The notes beneath the pieces are model-generated. The model worked only from the letters and a program-made list of their open reading frames with translations, was not told the origin of the DNA and made no database searches. The translations under genes were made by a program, and so were the position numbers. A stretch of DNA of 64,000 nucleotides from Eleusine coracana subsp. coracana (Eukaryota; Streptophyta; Magnoliopsida; Poales; Poaceae): the NCBI GenBank assembly GCA_032690845.1, contig CM064427.1, forward strand, positions 12,225,501-12,289,500. Direction: 5' to 3'. Positions 47,280-58,399 of the stretch are shown piece by piece. How positions within the stretch are numbered: position 1 is the stretch's first letter; each line of letters opens with the position of its first letter.

Positions 47280-48540
47280 GAAATGCACCAGAGGAGTGAT
47301 ATATTGTAACAGAACCGCCTTACCACAGAGACGACTTCATTCCAGAATCTTTCCCGGGTGACGACACACGCTGTGACATCTAATAGTACAACACATGATA
47401 GAAATACTACAGTTGTAACAAGAACATAGATAGAGTATAGAGTTTTGCATAAATCTGAATTTAAGTTATAAACGAGAGTTTTAAAAGTGCGGAAGTGAAA
47501 TCATTGAACAGTAATAAAATGGTTCGACAGAATAAGTAAGATACAAGCGCCCTCTCACGACGACACACAGTGAACATCCGGCCATGATAGGTGTTTTGTC
47601 TGAAACAGCGTATTGGCACTCAATGGACTCCTCCTCCTCATTGTTGGTGCACAGTTCCCACTTAATGTTCCAGCAGTCAGCACGCTGGCCCTGCTAGTGG
47701 AACCTTCCACCGTAGTAACAGTCTCTACCCTAATCATCTGAAAACCACATAAAGCTATGCCCGGAGCAACTAATACTCAGTAAGACTAACCCATCAAAAT
47801 GACCATCTACAACCGACTCCTAGACATGCACATGCTAAGGGTAGGGTTTATGTTACCAAAAAGCCAGCCTAAGAGTGGATCCTTATTTTTCAAATTTTAG
47901 CAGCAAGTTAAGTTAAAATGCAAAATAATAAATTTAGTTTACACTATAACTACAACAATCATAGTTGCAATACAATTAATAATAATTCCATACAACAATA
48001 TTGAACTTAACCCCATGGGCCATACCACCATCCGTGGGTAGATTGCTCCCTCCTCTCAGCCCCAGTTCCACCAAAGAAGGGAGAAGGCTATCTTCCAACC
48101 AGGCAGTAGTCGTAGCTATATCGGTTTATTAGGCCCATATCTCCAGCATGCAAACAGTACGTTCAAACTTGATCCCATGGGCCGGACACGAGGCAGACCT
48201 TAAGTGACTCGGACGGGGCTACCTCCTTGAAGACAAGTTGTTCTTCACTTTCCACCTATTTGCTCATCTGGTCTTCATTTGTTATCCCATTCCAACTTTC
48301 CTTCATCCGACATCATTCCTAAGTGATAATATGTCCTAATCTACGAACAGTATCCATACCACTCGACGAATTTCCGTCCTAAGTTAAACAGAGCTACTAC
48401 CGTCCTGAGGCTATCATCGGGTAAAGGGAAACTGCTGCAATTCTAGGTTTTCAAACAACTCCTATAAACTTAATGCACAGACAAGCCTACATCACACTAT
48501 CTAGTGATAAAATAAAAAGAAACATGCTACCAAGTACTTG
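47280..48540 (-). repeat. Probable gypsy LTR fragment
   Basis: Non-coding sequence has the general organisation of a Tekay/Del-type grass LTR (AATACTCAGTAAGAC region, pyrimidine-rich stretches), comparable in layout with 58400-61062. Neither terminus can be fixed, so class and limits are tentative. The short open frames in it are not coding-like. Confidence 0.35.
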
Positions 48541-48544
48541 CCTA

Positions 48545-49157
48545 TTCACCAAGGCAACTAAGGGATGGTTATGGCATAGAAGATTGGCACATGTTGGAAT
48601 GAATTAACTCAGAAAAGTGGTCAAGAGGAATCTAGTTAAAGGAATCAAGGATGTGACCTTTGAGAATGATAGACTGTGACACTAGGACTGAGTTCAAGAA
48701 CACAACAGTGGAGGAATATTGTGGCAAGAAGGGGATCAAGTATGAATTCTCTGCTACATATACTCCCGAGCAGAATGGAGTAGTGAAGAGGAAGAACAAG
48801 ACACTCATCACTCTTGCTCATGCCATGTTGGATGAGTATGGAACTCATGAGAGGTTTTGGGCTGAAGCAATCAACACGGCTTGCTACACCTCAAACCGTG
48901 TCTATCTCCACCGGTTGTTGAAGATGACACCATATGAGCTATTGGTTGGACGGAAATCGAATGTTTCCTATTTTTGGGTCTTTGGCTGCACTTGCTACAT
49001 TCTCAAGAAGAGGAGAAAACCCGGGAAATTTGAGAGCAGAACTGATGAAGGCATTCTTGTTGGGTATTCGGGGACTTCTACAGCATATCGGGTCAACAAC
49101 TCAGCCACAGGATGTGTGGAGGAATCTTATGATGTGCAATTTGATGAGTCAAAGTGA
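48545..49157 (+). pseudogene. GAG-pre-integrase and integrase of the SIRE-type element, deleted
   Basis: The zinc-binding GAG-pre-integrase segment reads GWLWHRRLAHVGMN, then a TAA for an expected Gln, then LRKVVKRNLVKGIKDVTFE. Near 48665 the sequence jumps to TEFKNTTVEEYCGKKGIKYE, so the Cys pair and the first aspartate of the integrase core are missing. The remaining core reads TPEQNGVVKRKNKTL, in which the expected catalytic Glu before RKN is Lys. A C-terminal GKFESRTDEGILVGYS motif follows. The product could not be active. Confidence 0.85.
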
Positions 49158-51350
49158 TCTCAAAAGGAAGATGAATTTCATGAAGTCAACATTAGAGATG
49201 AGCCAATGAGGGAAGCTTTGAGGAACATGCCTGTGGGTGAGGTTTTACCCCACGAGGCTAATGATCGTGATATTGATGAGCCCTTAACTCCACCACCTCA
49301 ACCAACCTCTTCCTCTGAGATGCAAGAACCAACCCAAAATGCCATTAACACACCCACTAGCTCCTCCCAAGATTCATTAAGAGTGCATCCACCTATCCAT
49401 GAGAAATCCCAAGTAAGAAGTGAGCCACTAGCCTCCCCACATGTCTCGCCTCAAGCCACTTCTCTAAGCTCTTCACATTATACTTCCTCATCCTCTCCAA
49501 GCTCAAGTCCTTAGACAAGTAAGCATATGAGTTATTCCACCACCCCACTAAGAATCGAAGACACTCATATCTCAAGAGAGCAAGCAATCCATGATGCACA
49601 AGATGTTTCACCTAGACCTCCTTCCACTCAAGAAGAACCTCTTCCTAGACCCAAAGCTATCAACAAGGATCATTCACGTGACTTGATCATTGGGAGTCCA
49701 TCTCAAGGAGTTAGGACAAGGAGGAATCAATACAAGCCCAACTATATGAGTGAAGAAAATCTTGATGAGGCAAATGTTACAATTGAGAACTTCTCCTTCG
49801 TCTCTATGATTGAGCCCACTACCATTGATGAAGCTATGGATGATCACAAGTGGGTAATGGCTATGCAAGAAGAGTTAAACAATTTCAAGAGGTGCAAACT
49901 GTGGAAACTTGTTGAGAGGCCCAAGAATCATAATGTTGTTGGCACCAAGTGGGTCTTCAAGAACAAACAAGATGAGAAAGGGGTAATTGTCAAGAACAAG
50001 GCTCGCCTAGTAGCTAAGGGGTATTCTCAAGTTGTAGGTATTGACTTTGAAGAAACCTTTGCTCCTATGTCCCATCTTGAAGCTATTCGGATCTTACTTG
50101 CCTATGCATCACATAATGGCTTCAAGCTCTATCAAATGGATGTCAAAAGTGCTTTCTTGAATGGAGAGATCAATGAGAAGGTCTATGTGGAACAACCTCC
50201 GGGGTTTGAGGACCCTAAATATCCAAGACATGTGTACAAATTGAAGAAAGATCTCTATGACCTCAAGCAAGCACTAAGGGCATGGTATGAACATTTGAGG
50301 AATTTCCTACTCAAGAATGGTTTCACCATTGGAAGCATTGACAACACCTTGTTCACAAGGCATGTTGGGAAGGATCTCTTTATGTGCCAAATTTATGTGG
50401 ATGATATCATCTATGGGTCAACCAATGAGAAGTTCAATGAAGAGTTCAGGGAGATGATGGCTAGGGAATTTCAAATGTCAATGATTGGAGAGTTGCATGT
50501 GTTCCTTGGGTTTCAAGTCAAACAACTAAGAGAAGAGAACTTCATCTATCAAGAGAAGTAATACCAAGGATCTTCTCAAGAGATTTAGCATGAAGAATTG
50601 CAAGCCTTTGTACACACCTATGGGGACAAGCAAACCCTTGGATGATAATGCAAAGGGTAAACCGGTGAACCCCAAGCTCTATAGATCAATGATTGGTTCT
50701 TTGCTCTATCTCACTGCCTCAAGACCAGACATCATGTTTAGTATGTGTGCTTGTGTGCACGCTATCAAGCAAATCCAAAGGAGTCTCACTTGAAGGCCGT
50801 GAAGAGGATTCATAGATACCTTAAGTACACACCTACCATGGGATTATGGTATCCTAGAGGAACAAGCTTTGAGTTGCTTGGGTATTTGGATTCGGACTTC
50901 GCAAGATGCAAAGTGAAAAGAAAGAGCACATCGGGAGGTTGCCAATTTGTTGAAATATCTCTTGTATCTTGGAGCTCAAAGAAGCAAAACTTAGTGGCTC
51001 TATCTACAGCCGAGGCGGAGTATATGGTGGCAGGAGCTTGTTGTACACAACTTCTCTACATGAGGCAAACTCTCTCGGATTATGGCCTCAATGTCACTCA
51101 AATGCCATTATATTGTGATAGTGAAGCGGCAATCAAAATGGATCTCAAAACTAGAGATCATGGTCATGCAAAGCATATTCAAGTCAAGCATCACTTCATA
51201 TGAGACCATGTTGAGAAGAAGGATATTGATTTAGTGAATGTACGAACTCATGAACAATTGGCGGATATCTTCACCAAGCCACTGGACGAGAAGACCTTCA
51301 ACAAGCTAAGGGGAGAACTCAATGTTCTCAACCTTTCAAACTTCACATGA
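49158..51350 (+). pseudogene. Reverse transcriptase and RNase H of the SIRE-type element
   Basis: After a Ser/Pro-rich linker with stops (near 49157 and 49512), a long frame (49527-50561) carries the copia reverse transcriptase: WVFKNKQDEKGVIVKNKARL, MDVKSAFLNGEI, VYKLKKDLYDLKQALRAWYE and the intact catalytic YVDDIIYGS. Frameshifts at about 50562 and again near 50750-50790 disrupt the connection domain. RNase H follows (GYLDSDFARCKVKRKSTSGG, LSTAEAEYMVAG, LADIFTKPLDEKTF), ending at about 51350. Most of the protein sequence survives, so decay is recent compared with the copia remnant at 24990-26620. Confidence 0.88.
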
Positions 51351-52567
51351 GTAACCCTAAAGTTTGTCTCTTGTAAATACATATAGCCTTGTTTGTTTTG
51401 TTTTGTTTGTTGTTTGTGCCCTTGTGTTGTGCTTGTTTCTCTTTGCTTGTAGGTCAACTTCGGGCCTCCTTGAGATAGCAATGGACATGAGTTAAGCTTG
51501 GGGTTCATGGTGTGCCCAAGGCCTTGGAGAATGGTCCATTGTGAGTAAGCTCAAGAAGGGAACAACTCGTCGTTGGCACTTTGGTTTGTAGCCTCTCTCT
51601 CTCTCTTTCTTTTAGCATCGCATCATGCATACTTGTTGCATTTGCATTCTTTGCATTCATGCATTCTTGCATCGTGATACCTAACATGCTTCCAAGCATG
51701 TTCCTAGGGGGAGTTGCTTATTTACAATGTAAGTATATGACCCTCTAGATGATCACATAGTGATCTTTGTGCGTCATGCCCATTGAGTCATGTTCAAATG
51801 AGCTCCAAGGTTAAATCTACTCGCGCGGCTTAAAAACAAGTGACTCATACATTCCCAACACACCAATGACTAACCATTGTATCCTTGAAGAAAAATATTT
51901 TGTTGAGTCATATGTGTAGGGGGAGCTATGGTGGAAGCGGCGATGTGCACCGTGTCTTCACTCCGGGAGTGATTGCGGGCTTGTGGGCGAGAACTCCATA
52001 TTGATGGCAGGAGGGACCGGAACTCCGGCGGGAGTGGTCCAACGAGGAGTTGGGGAAGGCGCCATTCTTTCGAGACCTCGGAAAAAAATTATGAGCCATC
52101 TCTTACTCTACTCCTTACTTTGATGCATTACTTTTCGCATTTATATACCGTGCTATTCATGCTTGTGTGATTAGCTTGCTCTAGTTGATTACCTTATAGA
52201 CTTGCATGAATAAGCTTCTCTACTTGCTAGTTGTGATTAGCCTTCACTTGATCACTAGCATGTGTAGGAGTTGCATTGCCATGATTACTCACCCTTGTAT
52301 GTATTGTGCTACTCATAGTTGTGTGCTTATCTTGTACTTGATGATCTAGTAGCTTTGTATGAGTAGGCTTCTTTGCTAGCTTGTTATGTGCTTCTTCGTG
52401 TTCTTTGATTACTAGCTTGCATAGGAGTTATGTATTTTGTTAGTTTGACCACCACTAGAATTGTGTAGGAATTTTTTGAGTGGTTGGTTCTAGTATTTGG
52501 CAAATTAGGTACATAGTTTGAGTTCCCGATTCACCCCCCCCCCCCTCTCAGTCACTCGATTCTTTCA

Positions 52568-54557
52568 ATTTTCAGTGTGTTAAGGAGGTTGCTAGATAAG
52601 AAATAAATAAATATGATATAAAGCTTAAAGTACAACTATATGATTAATTGAAATATTACACCCTAAGGAGCAAATAATTATTTAAGCATGGTTCTAAAAA
52701 ATACTAATGCATGAGTAAATTAAATCAGTGCATGAACTTGGGAAGTACTAGAATTTTATTTCGTGACACAGAAACATAGAACAATGCATCATACGATTTG
52801 CAGAACAAGAATCGCTATCATACCATGTATATTAATTTTCCTAGCAATTGAACAACCCTAAATAGAGATAAATGCCTAACTTTAATCTTTACAACCTGAC
52901 ATGAGTATTTTAATTCATATTACAGTTGCATGGAAACTAAGTAACACGCATGCAAGTCCATTTAATTTACAAGGTCATATATCATTAGCTATTGAGAAAA
53001 CATGTAAAACAAGGAATTAATTCCTCAAAACTAATTAGAGCAGATCAGGGCATGAGACCAGCTCTATTGGGCAGATCTCAGTTGTGTGAATCCAAGAAAT
53101 CTTGTTTCATAATTTTCTAGCAAGTAAATAGTTAACTATCAATTTTACAAGTTTTGACATTTTTCTGCATTTATTTCTCAAAACAAAAATCAATTTAGAC
53201 TGAAACTTCTCGCGCGCGTGTGCAGCTTGACGGAGTGCGGCGGTGTTCGACGGCGACCTCGCCGCTGGGCGATTGGGGGCACGGCTGAGGTCGGGTCCCA
53301 AAGAGAAAATGGCCTCATTGACGGTGCACACCTACTGGACAGGTCGGCGACTGCCGGAGATCGGCTCGCGACAGTGGCGGAAACAGGGGCGAGGTTCGAC
53401 GTCGGACAACATGCGAATGGGAGGGCGAGAGGGCTTAAGATCTTGCCTTGGAGTTTCTCCTGAACGAACTGAAGGGCGGCGTGAGGTTGAAGGCGACGAG
53501 GAGGGGCCGGAGGTGCGTGCTCATCGGCGAGGTGACCAGTTTGGTCGGCGGGGGCAGAAGCTTCAAATTTGGCGATGTCGTTGCGTAATATGCACATGCA
53601 GGTAGTCAAGGGTGTGCGTAAGGGTTCTAGTAAGCTTCCCATTTGAGGAATCAATCCCAGGCTCACCGTGGAATAAACGCCACGCCGCGGAGTGGAGTTG
53701 GCCGGAGTTGCCGCAGCCGGGGAAGAACCGCGTCGATCTCCCAATGTCGGGCAAGGAAAGGGGAGGTAATGCGTGGAGGGGCTTTAGTACATCCCGATGC
53801 GGCTTCCTGTGTCTTGGCTTGAGCTCCGGTGGACGATGGCGACCGGGTGACGCGGAGGGGCGGCGTCGTCGGTGGCTCGGTCAGGCAGAGAAGAAACGGG
53901 AGCGAGGGAGAGGAAATGGGGGCATCGTTCGAACAGGAGTGGGGGAGACATGGGGGGATGTCTGAGCCGGGTGGGGGCGTTGATCCATGGCCTCGCCCGC
54001 TCGGCCATACACCGGAGGCCACGTGGCATCGCGCGACCGGGGCGAGTGCGCGGCGCCCGGTTGTGTTTCTCGCGAGTCGCCGATTGGTGGGCCCGCTCGG
54101 TTTTAAACTTTGCAAACAACGTGCTCTTGTTAGTTTCATAGCATTTAATCTACGGAGGATCAGCTAAAACCCAAAATATGGGTGGGCTCGTTAGGATGTG
54201 TAGAAAATTAAGAAAATAAGTGTCAACCTTGGATTATGATGAAAATTTAAATAGTAATGTTTCAAAATATGACTATTTTTGGACTTTGAGCATTTATTTA
54301 GGACACTAGATGAAGGAATAAAATTCTGATCAATTTCCCAAAATTCTAAGTACCCATGATTGTCAATATAAATTTTTGGTAGATGTGACTTATATTGAAA
54401 AATTTGAACTTTTAGTTTAAATGCTATTCAAATTTGATCAAATTTCATTCAAATTAGGTTAATTTCTGTTTAAAGTTTTGCTATAAGTGATCATGCTTGT
54501 GGGGATGGCTCTACTATGTTGCCTTAAAGAGTTGCATGACACCAGGGGTGTCACATA
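52568..54557 (-). repeat. Probable gypsy LTR (minus orientation) with GC-rich R/U5-like part
   Basis: The right border reads CAGGGGTGTCACA, whose complement TGTGACACCCCTG is a common grass gypsy LTR start (TGTxACxCCC class). The adjoining 350 bp are AT-rich with repeated AATTTGA words. 53190-54140 is strongly GC-rich, and long overlapping frames there on both strands are composition artefacts. The left end abuts the copia end at 52567 without a clear terminus. Confidence 0.4.
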
Positions 54558-54639
54558 TATGGAAATTTATGTTATTAGGGAGGGGATATTTCAGGAGATT
54601 GTTTGTGCATATTTTTTTAGATGATGGAGAAAACCGGTT

Positions 54640-55820
54640 TTGACCTATTGGGCTACGGCCACAGATTTTGTTGCTACTTAAGTTTCAGCTGCTCACACTG
54701 ACACACCATATTCGAATAAAAGAAACCACCAACATAGTTTGGATGATTAATTATTAGACAACAATCCTATTATTAGATCTTCATCCGTGGTTGGCAAAAA
54801 CTTACATGACCATCGTCCATATGGACTGACATGCTTCCTTGATCATGGTAGTGTCTTCTTCACACCTTTGCAACTATGCCCAGTCGTGCAGCTAGTGTGT
54901 TCCCATAAAGAGTATCTGCATATAACTTGTGTTCCCATATAGAATATCTGCATATAACTTTTTCTAAATGATATTTGTCAAAAACAATATCATTTCGACT
55001 AAGGCAAAGAGCACAAGCCCCAACAAGATACATTCTTTTGGTTTTAATACAAACTCTGTGTAACCAATTATAAAACATATGATCATCACTTAGTGGATCA
55101 TTAACGCCAAAGGCAAATTGCACTGCTCTTCACATGAACTTGGCAAAGTGACAATAAAAAAAGAGGTGTTGTATAGTTTCATTACTAGAACAGAACACAC
55201 AACTTTTGGAACCATTCCAGTTCCTTTGTGCTACGTATCTTTAGGGAGCACTACTACTCTTTTTAGATACCACACAAAAAATTTTATTTTCAGGGGAGCT
55301 GGAAGTTTCCATATGGTCTTGTTATGGATCACATTACCATTACACATTAAGGCTGTGTACATCGAATGGACAGAAAACATGCCAAGCTGATGTAAGTTCC
55401 ATCTAAGTGTATCATCCCTATCATTGAGTTGAATATGAGCAATTGTAGGCACTAGATTATGCCACAGCACTAAATTTTGACCCACTAAACCCCTTAAAAA
55501 AGAGATGTTTATGGATAGAATAGAGAAAACACTAGCAACCGACGCATTTTTATGCCTGACAATAAAGTAAAGATAAGGATACTGCTGTTTAAGGGTAAAA
55601 TGCCCCAACCAATTATCTTCCCAAAAACGAATGTTTTCGTCATTATTCAGCTGTAATCTCCCAAAGCTAAGAAAATAATTCTTAACTTTCATAAGTCCTA
55701 ACCAAAACTAGGAATATTCAGGTTTCTTTTGGACTTAGCCAATTGTTTGGTTTCGTAAATATTTCCTACGAAGGATAGTTTGCCATAGGTCATCCTCGTT
55801 TATAAGTTTAAAGAGTCATT
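54640..55820 (-). pseudogene. LINE (L1-type) 3' end: zinc-binding region of reverse transcriptase ORF
   Basis: On the minus strand the frame reads NEDDLWQTILRRKYL, then FWLGLMKVKNYFLSFGRLQL, IRFWEDNWLG, NKTIWKLPAPLKIKFFVWYL and, after shifts, FYNWLHRVC, LSRNDIVFDK and TTMIKEACQSIWTMVM. This is the C-terminal end of a plant LINE reverse-transcriptase ORF with its zf-RVT-type region. Stops and shifts occur at several points. The catalytic reverse transcriptase domain is absent, as expected for a 5'-truncated LINE copy. It ends abruptly at about 55820 against copia sequence. Confidence 0.82.
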
Positions 55821-55824
55821 TGCT

Positions 55825-56430
55825 CAGTGAATTTTCAGGTTTCCTTTGGACCCAACCTGGTGTCGGCTGACAACGCCTGCTGACAGGATTGTTTGTGCAC
55901 TGTGGCCATGATGGACTGGATCGTGAGGCAGTTCAACGACGGTGCCAATTAGATCGCCCAAAGTAGATTGAATCAACGATGACAGCCACAAGATTAATAT
56001 GATCCATGAAAAAAGGGGGGTGTTGCCCCGGCAGAGATTATAGAGTTTGGTCTCCTTGGGGCAGCGCGGTAACAGAAGACTAGGTTTAGGAAGGAGCAAC
56101 CCAAACTCGTGATACCATGTTAACGTGAGTATTATGAGAGAATACATATGTATAATGTGTTGTGATGTATTGCATTGAGTCTTTTGAGCCGTATATATAA
56201 GAGTACAAAACTTAGAGGGAAAGACACTTTTCCGGATACATATGAAATTTCTAGATATATAATATCTAAGCTATGAAATACTTTAACAATTGATACCCCT
56301 CTTCTCATTCTAAACTGTATGAATAGTACTATACTGACTTGCATTACCACCGCCAACAGGATTACATGACGTATAGTAAGGCACATCGATCAGTGGTCTT
56401 CACAATTACGTAATCACACCTACGATATGG
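55825..56430 (-). mobile_element. Copia 5' end: LTR, tRNA-Met primer site and start of gag
   Basis: Complementary reading gives ...GTTAACA followed by TGGTATCACGAG (56106-56117), a primer-binding site for initiator tRNA-Met (usual TGGTATCAGAGC). The LTR therefore runs rightward from 56118, with its outer end unresolved near 56430. Leftward lies a leader and a possible gag start at about 56009 (MDHINLVAVIVDSIYFGRSNW), soon stopped. The element is cut at about 55825 where the LINE sequence begins. Confidence 0.6.
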
Positions 56431-57512
56431 TCTGACCTACAGAAAATAAGATACTGTTTTTATCTGCAAGCAAATAACGGTGCTTCAGGTAGGGAACGGT
56501 AGGATGTACCACTGGTTTCTGGAACAGCAATTTGGTGTTGCGAACTAATTCACCCGCAATGACAACTAACAAGTTTCATGGTTTCTATGATGCCGGTCAG
56601 GAAACCTGGGTAAACTCCTTCCCGCGTTGACTCATTTCCTTGAAGAAGTGTGAGATCTGGAAACAAAAATGGTAACCGTATTCCGTCTGACCAAATATGA
56701 TATCTTTGATCATATCAACACGATATTTATTCAAGGCTATTTGTGTTCGAAAACCAAGCAAAAAATGGAACTATGTAAGTGGTGAAACTGGGCTACCTCG
56801 GCGACCAACCACATGGTACAATTCTCACAGAAAGCCTTCCTGGCAAAATGCAATTCCTATATCCACAGCAGGCCTGGTACCCTAGTTTCTGGGTAGTGCA
56901 CTTGAACATGAGAAAAATTATGGGCTACTAGTTAGTGACGATGATAAAGAGACGTGTGTCAACGTCTGCACGGAGGTACATAGAACATTTGAGCACAAAC
57001 TTCAAATTTTCATATAGTATATTAACAGTAAATATCGAACTAATCTATTCATATTATTCAAATGGTAAATTTATTGTCATTTGTTTCAAAAATAATAGTT
57101 TGAATATAGTAATTAGTATTTGTGAAAGACGTAATTCTATATTAAATTGTTATGTTGGTTATTTGAAATATTAAGTTTAGTCTATTAGAATTCTAATGCA
57201 GAAAATCATGGGCAAACCTATCATGATGGAGCATGGTATTTATCAAACTGGGTTCATAAAACAAGTAGCAAAGTATCATCCTACTGGACTGTTTACATTT
57301 AAATTCATGATATTGTAGAAGTTTTACTTTTTATATAGATCTTTCTTTCCTTAGATAATTAGGAATATGCAAGTATTATATTCTAGGTCTGTCATTGGAC
57401 CATGGTCCATGGTACTCCAGAGCTTAGGTGTAAGAGGCTAAAAATGAAATAAAAGAGTCATGAGTGTCTATTCTACATTACATAATATCTATAAATAACT
57501 ATATATATTGAA
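56431..57512. other. Unassigned; coding-like islands without a recognisable family
   Basis: On the minus strand 56540-56900 contains coding-like pieces (RPAVDIGIAFCQEGF, ELYHVVGRRGSPVSPLT, YRVDMIKDIIFGQTEYGYHF) separated by stops. They could be exons of a lost gene or part of a transposon. I cannot assign them. The remainder is AT-rich. Confidence 0.3.
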
Positions 57513-57777
57513 TGTGTGCAAAAAAAAAACTCGACCTGTTGGGGGTAAGACCGCCCCAACGGCATTGTATTAAGAAGGACATTCTCACATAGGTCGAGAA
57601 AATCTCGGAACCCCTGCTCCACCCTTAACACAGGGAGCCATCACTCTGTGAGTACGGACTGGTTCTCTACCATGTGCTTTGACGTGGTAGCAGGTGAGGG
57701 TCGAACCCCCAACCTGTAGATTGCCAACAAGCAACTCTACCAGTGGGCTGAAGCCCGCTTCTCTAATTGTGTGCAAA
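57513..57777 (-). mobile_element. tRNA-derived SINE with target-site duplications
   Basis: Read on the minus strand, the element starts near 57766 with AGAAGCGGGCTTCAGCCC, followed by an A box (CCACTGGTAGAGTTGC) and a B box (GGGGGTTCGACCCTC), the internal RNA polymerase III promoter of tRNA-derived SINEs. After a 120-bp body it ends GGGCGGTCTTACCCCCAAC, AGGTCGAGTTTTTTTT. The terminal T run is typical of grass SINEs of the Au/p-SINE kind. Direct repeats TGTGTGCAAA flank it (57513-57522 and 57768-57777), as expected for LINE-assisted insertion. The body is about 245 bp and looks complete. Confidence 0.88.
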
Positions 57778-58399
57778 TAAAAAAAACATGATATATGAAA
57801 AAACAAAATTCAAGTCTAAAAGAAGTATTCCAAATTACTATTTTAATTGTACATTATGTATGAAAAGATATTCTTGTCAGGCCATGTGCGATATTCTCAC
57901 TATGTTTCCTCAAATGTATATATGTGCTCTTTCTATATGATAATTTGTAAGCATACTATTTTGTTCTTATTAAGAAACTATGAACAATGTTCCAAAATTA
58001 ACAACTAGTCATTGTGTTTGTGTAAAACATATAATTAAATCGAATATAGTTTTCTGTGAGAGAGGTACAAATTTATGAAAATTTGAAGAACCAGTAAGCA
58101 TTGCAATCAAACTTAATCTACACAATACCATTGTCATGTGGAGGCTAAAACATGCAAATTACAGTAAGCTGCAGATCGAAAATTTATCCCAGCAGATTGT
58201 TAAATGGTGATAAGTGCTTCGGGGGAAAACTGCTGCGGCTAGTGAAGTAATTCCTCAAAAATATTCTTATATATTTTCACTTCTTGAGTAATGCTTCTGG
58301 CAGGGAAGTCAATATTTGGTTGATATGCCTTTGGTTGTCAAAATTATGTTTGATCTCTTATGGCTGTCAGTTAAGCAAACTAGCAGACACTAGAGCTAG
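57778..58399. other. AT-rich intergenic, no gene seen
   Basis: No coding, RNA or complete transposon signal is supported here. Confidence 0.5.

Larger units (their letters stand above)
48545..52567 (+). mobile_element. SIRE/Maximus-type copia retrotransposon, 5' truncated and internally deleted
   Basis: It begins inside pol (GAG-pre-integrase domain) and runs through integrase, reverse transcriptase and RNase H to about 51350. Next comes a non-coding tail with two polypurine-like AGGGGGAG tracts (about 51707 and 51920). It ends at a TTCACCCCCC...CACTCGATTCTTTCA block at about 52567 that resembles the 3' end of SIRE-type LTRs. The LTR left border and target duplication are not resolved. Confidence 0.8.

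Noticed and set aside
53190..54170. Long overlapping open frames on both strands
   Set aside because: The stretch is strongly GC-rich with frames open in nearly all readings, Arg/Gly/Pro-heavy products and an LTR-like context; this is a composition effect.
57660..57760. Possible tRNA gene (A and B boxes)
   Set aside because: The boxes belong to the SINE head: no anticodon arm folding as a tRNA, and target-site duplications flank the longer element.
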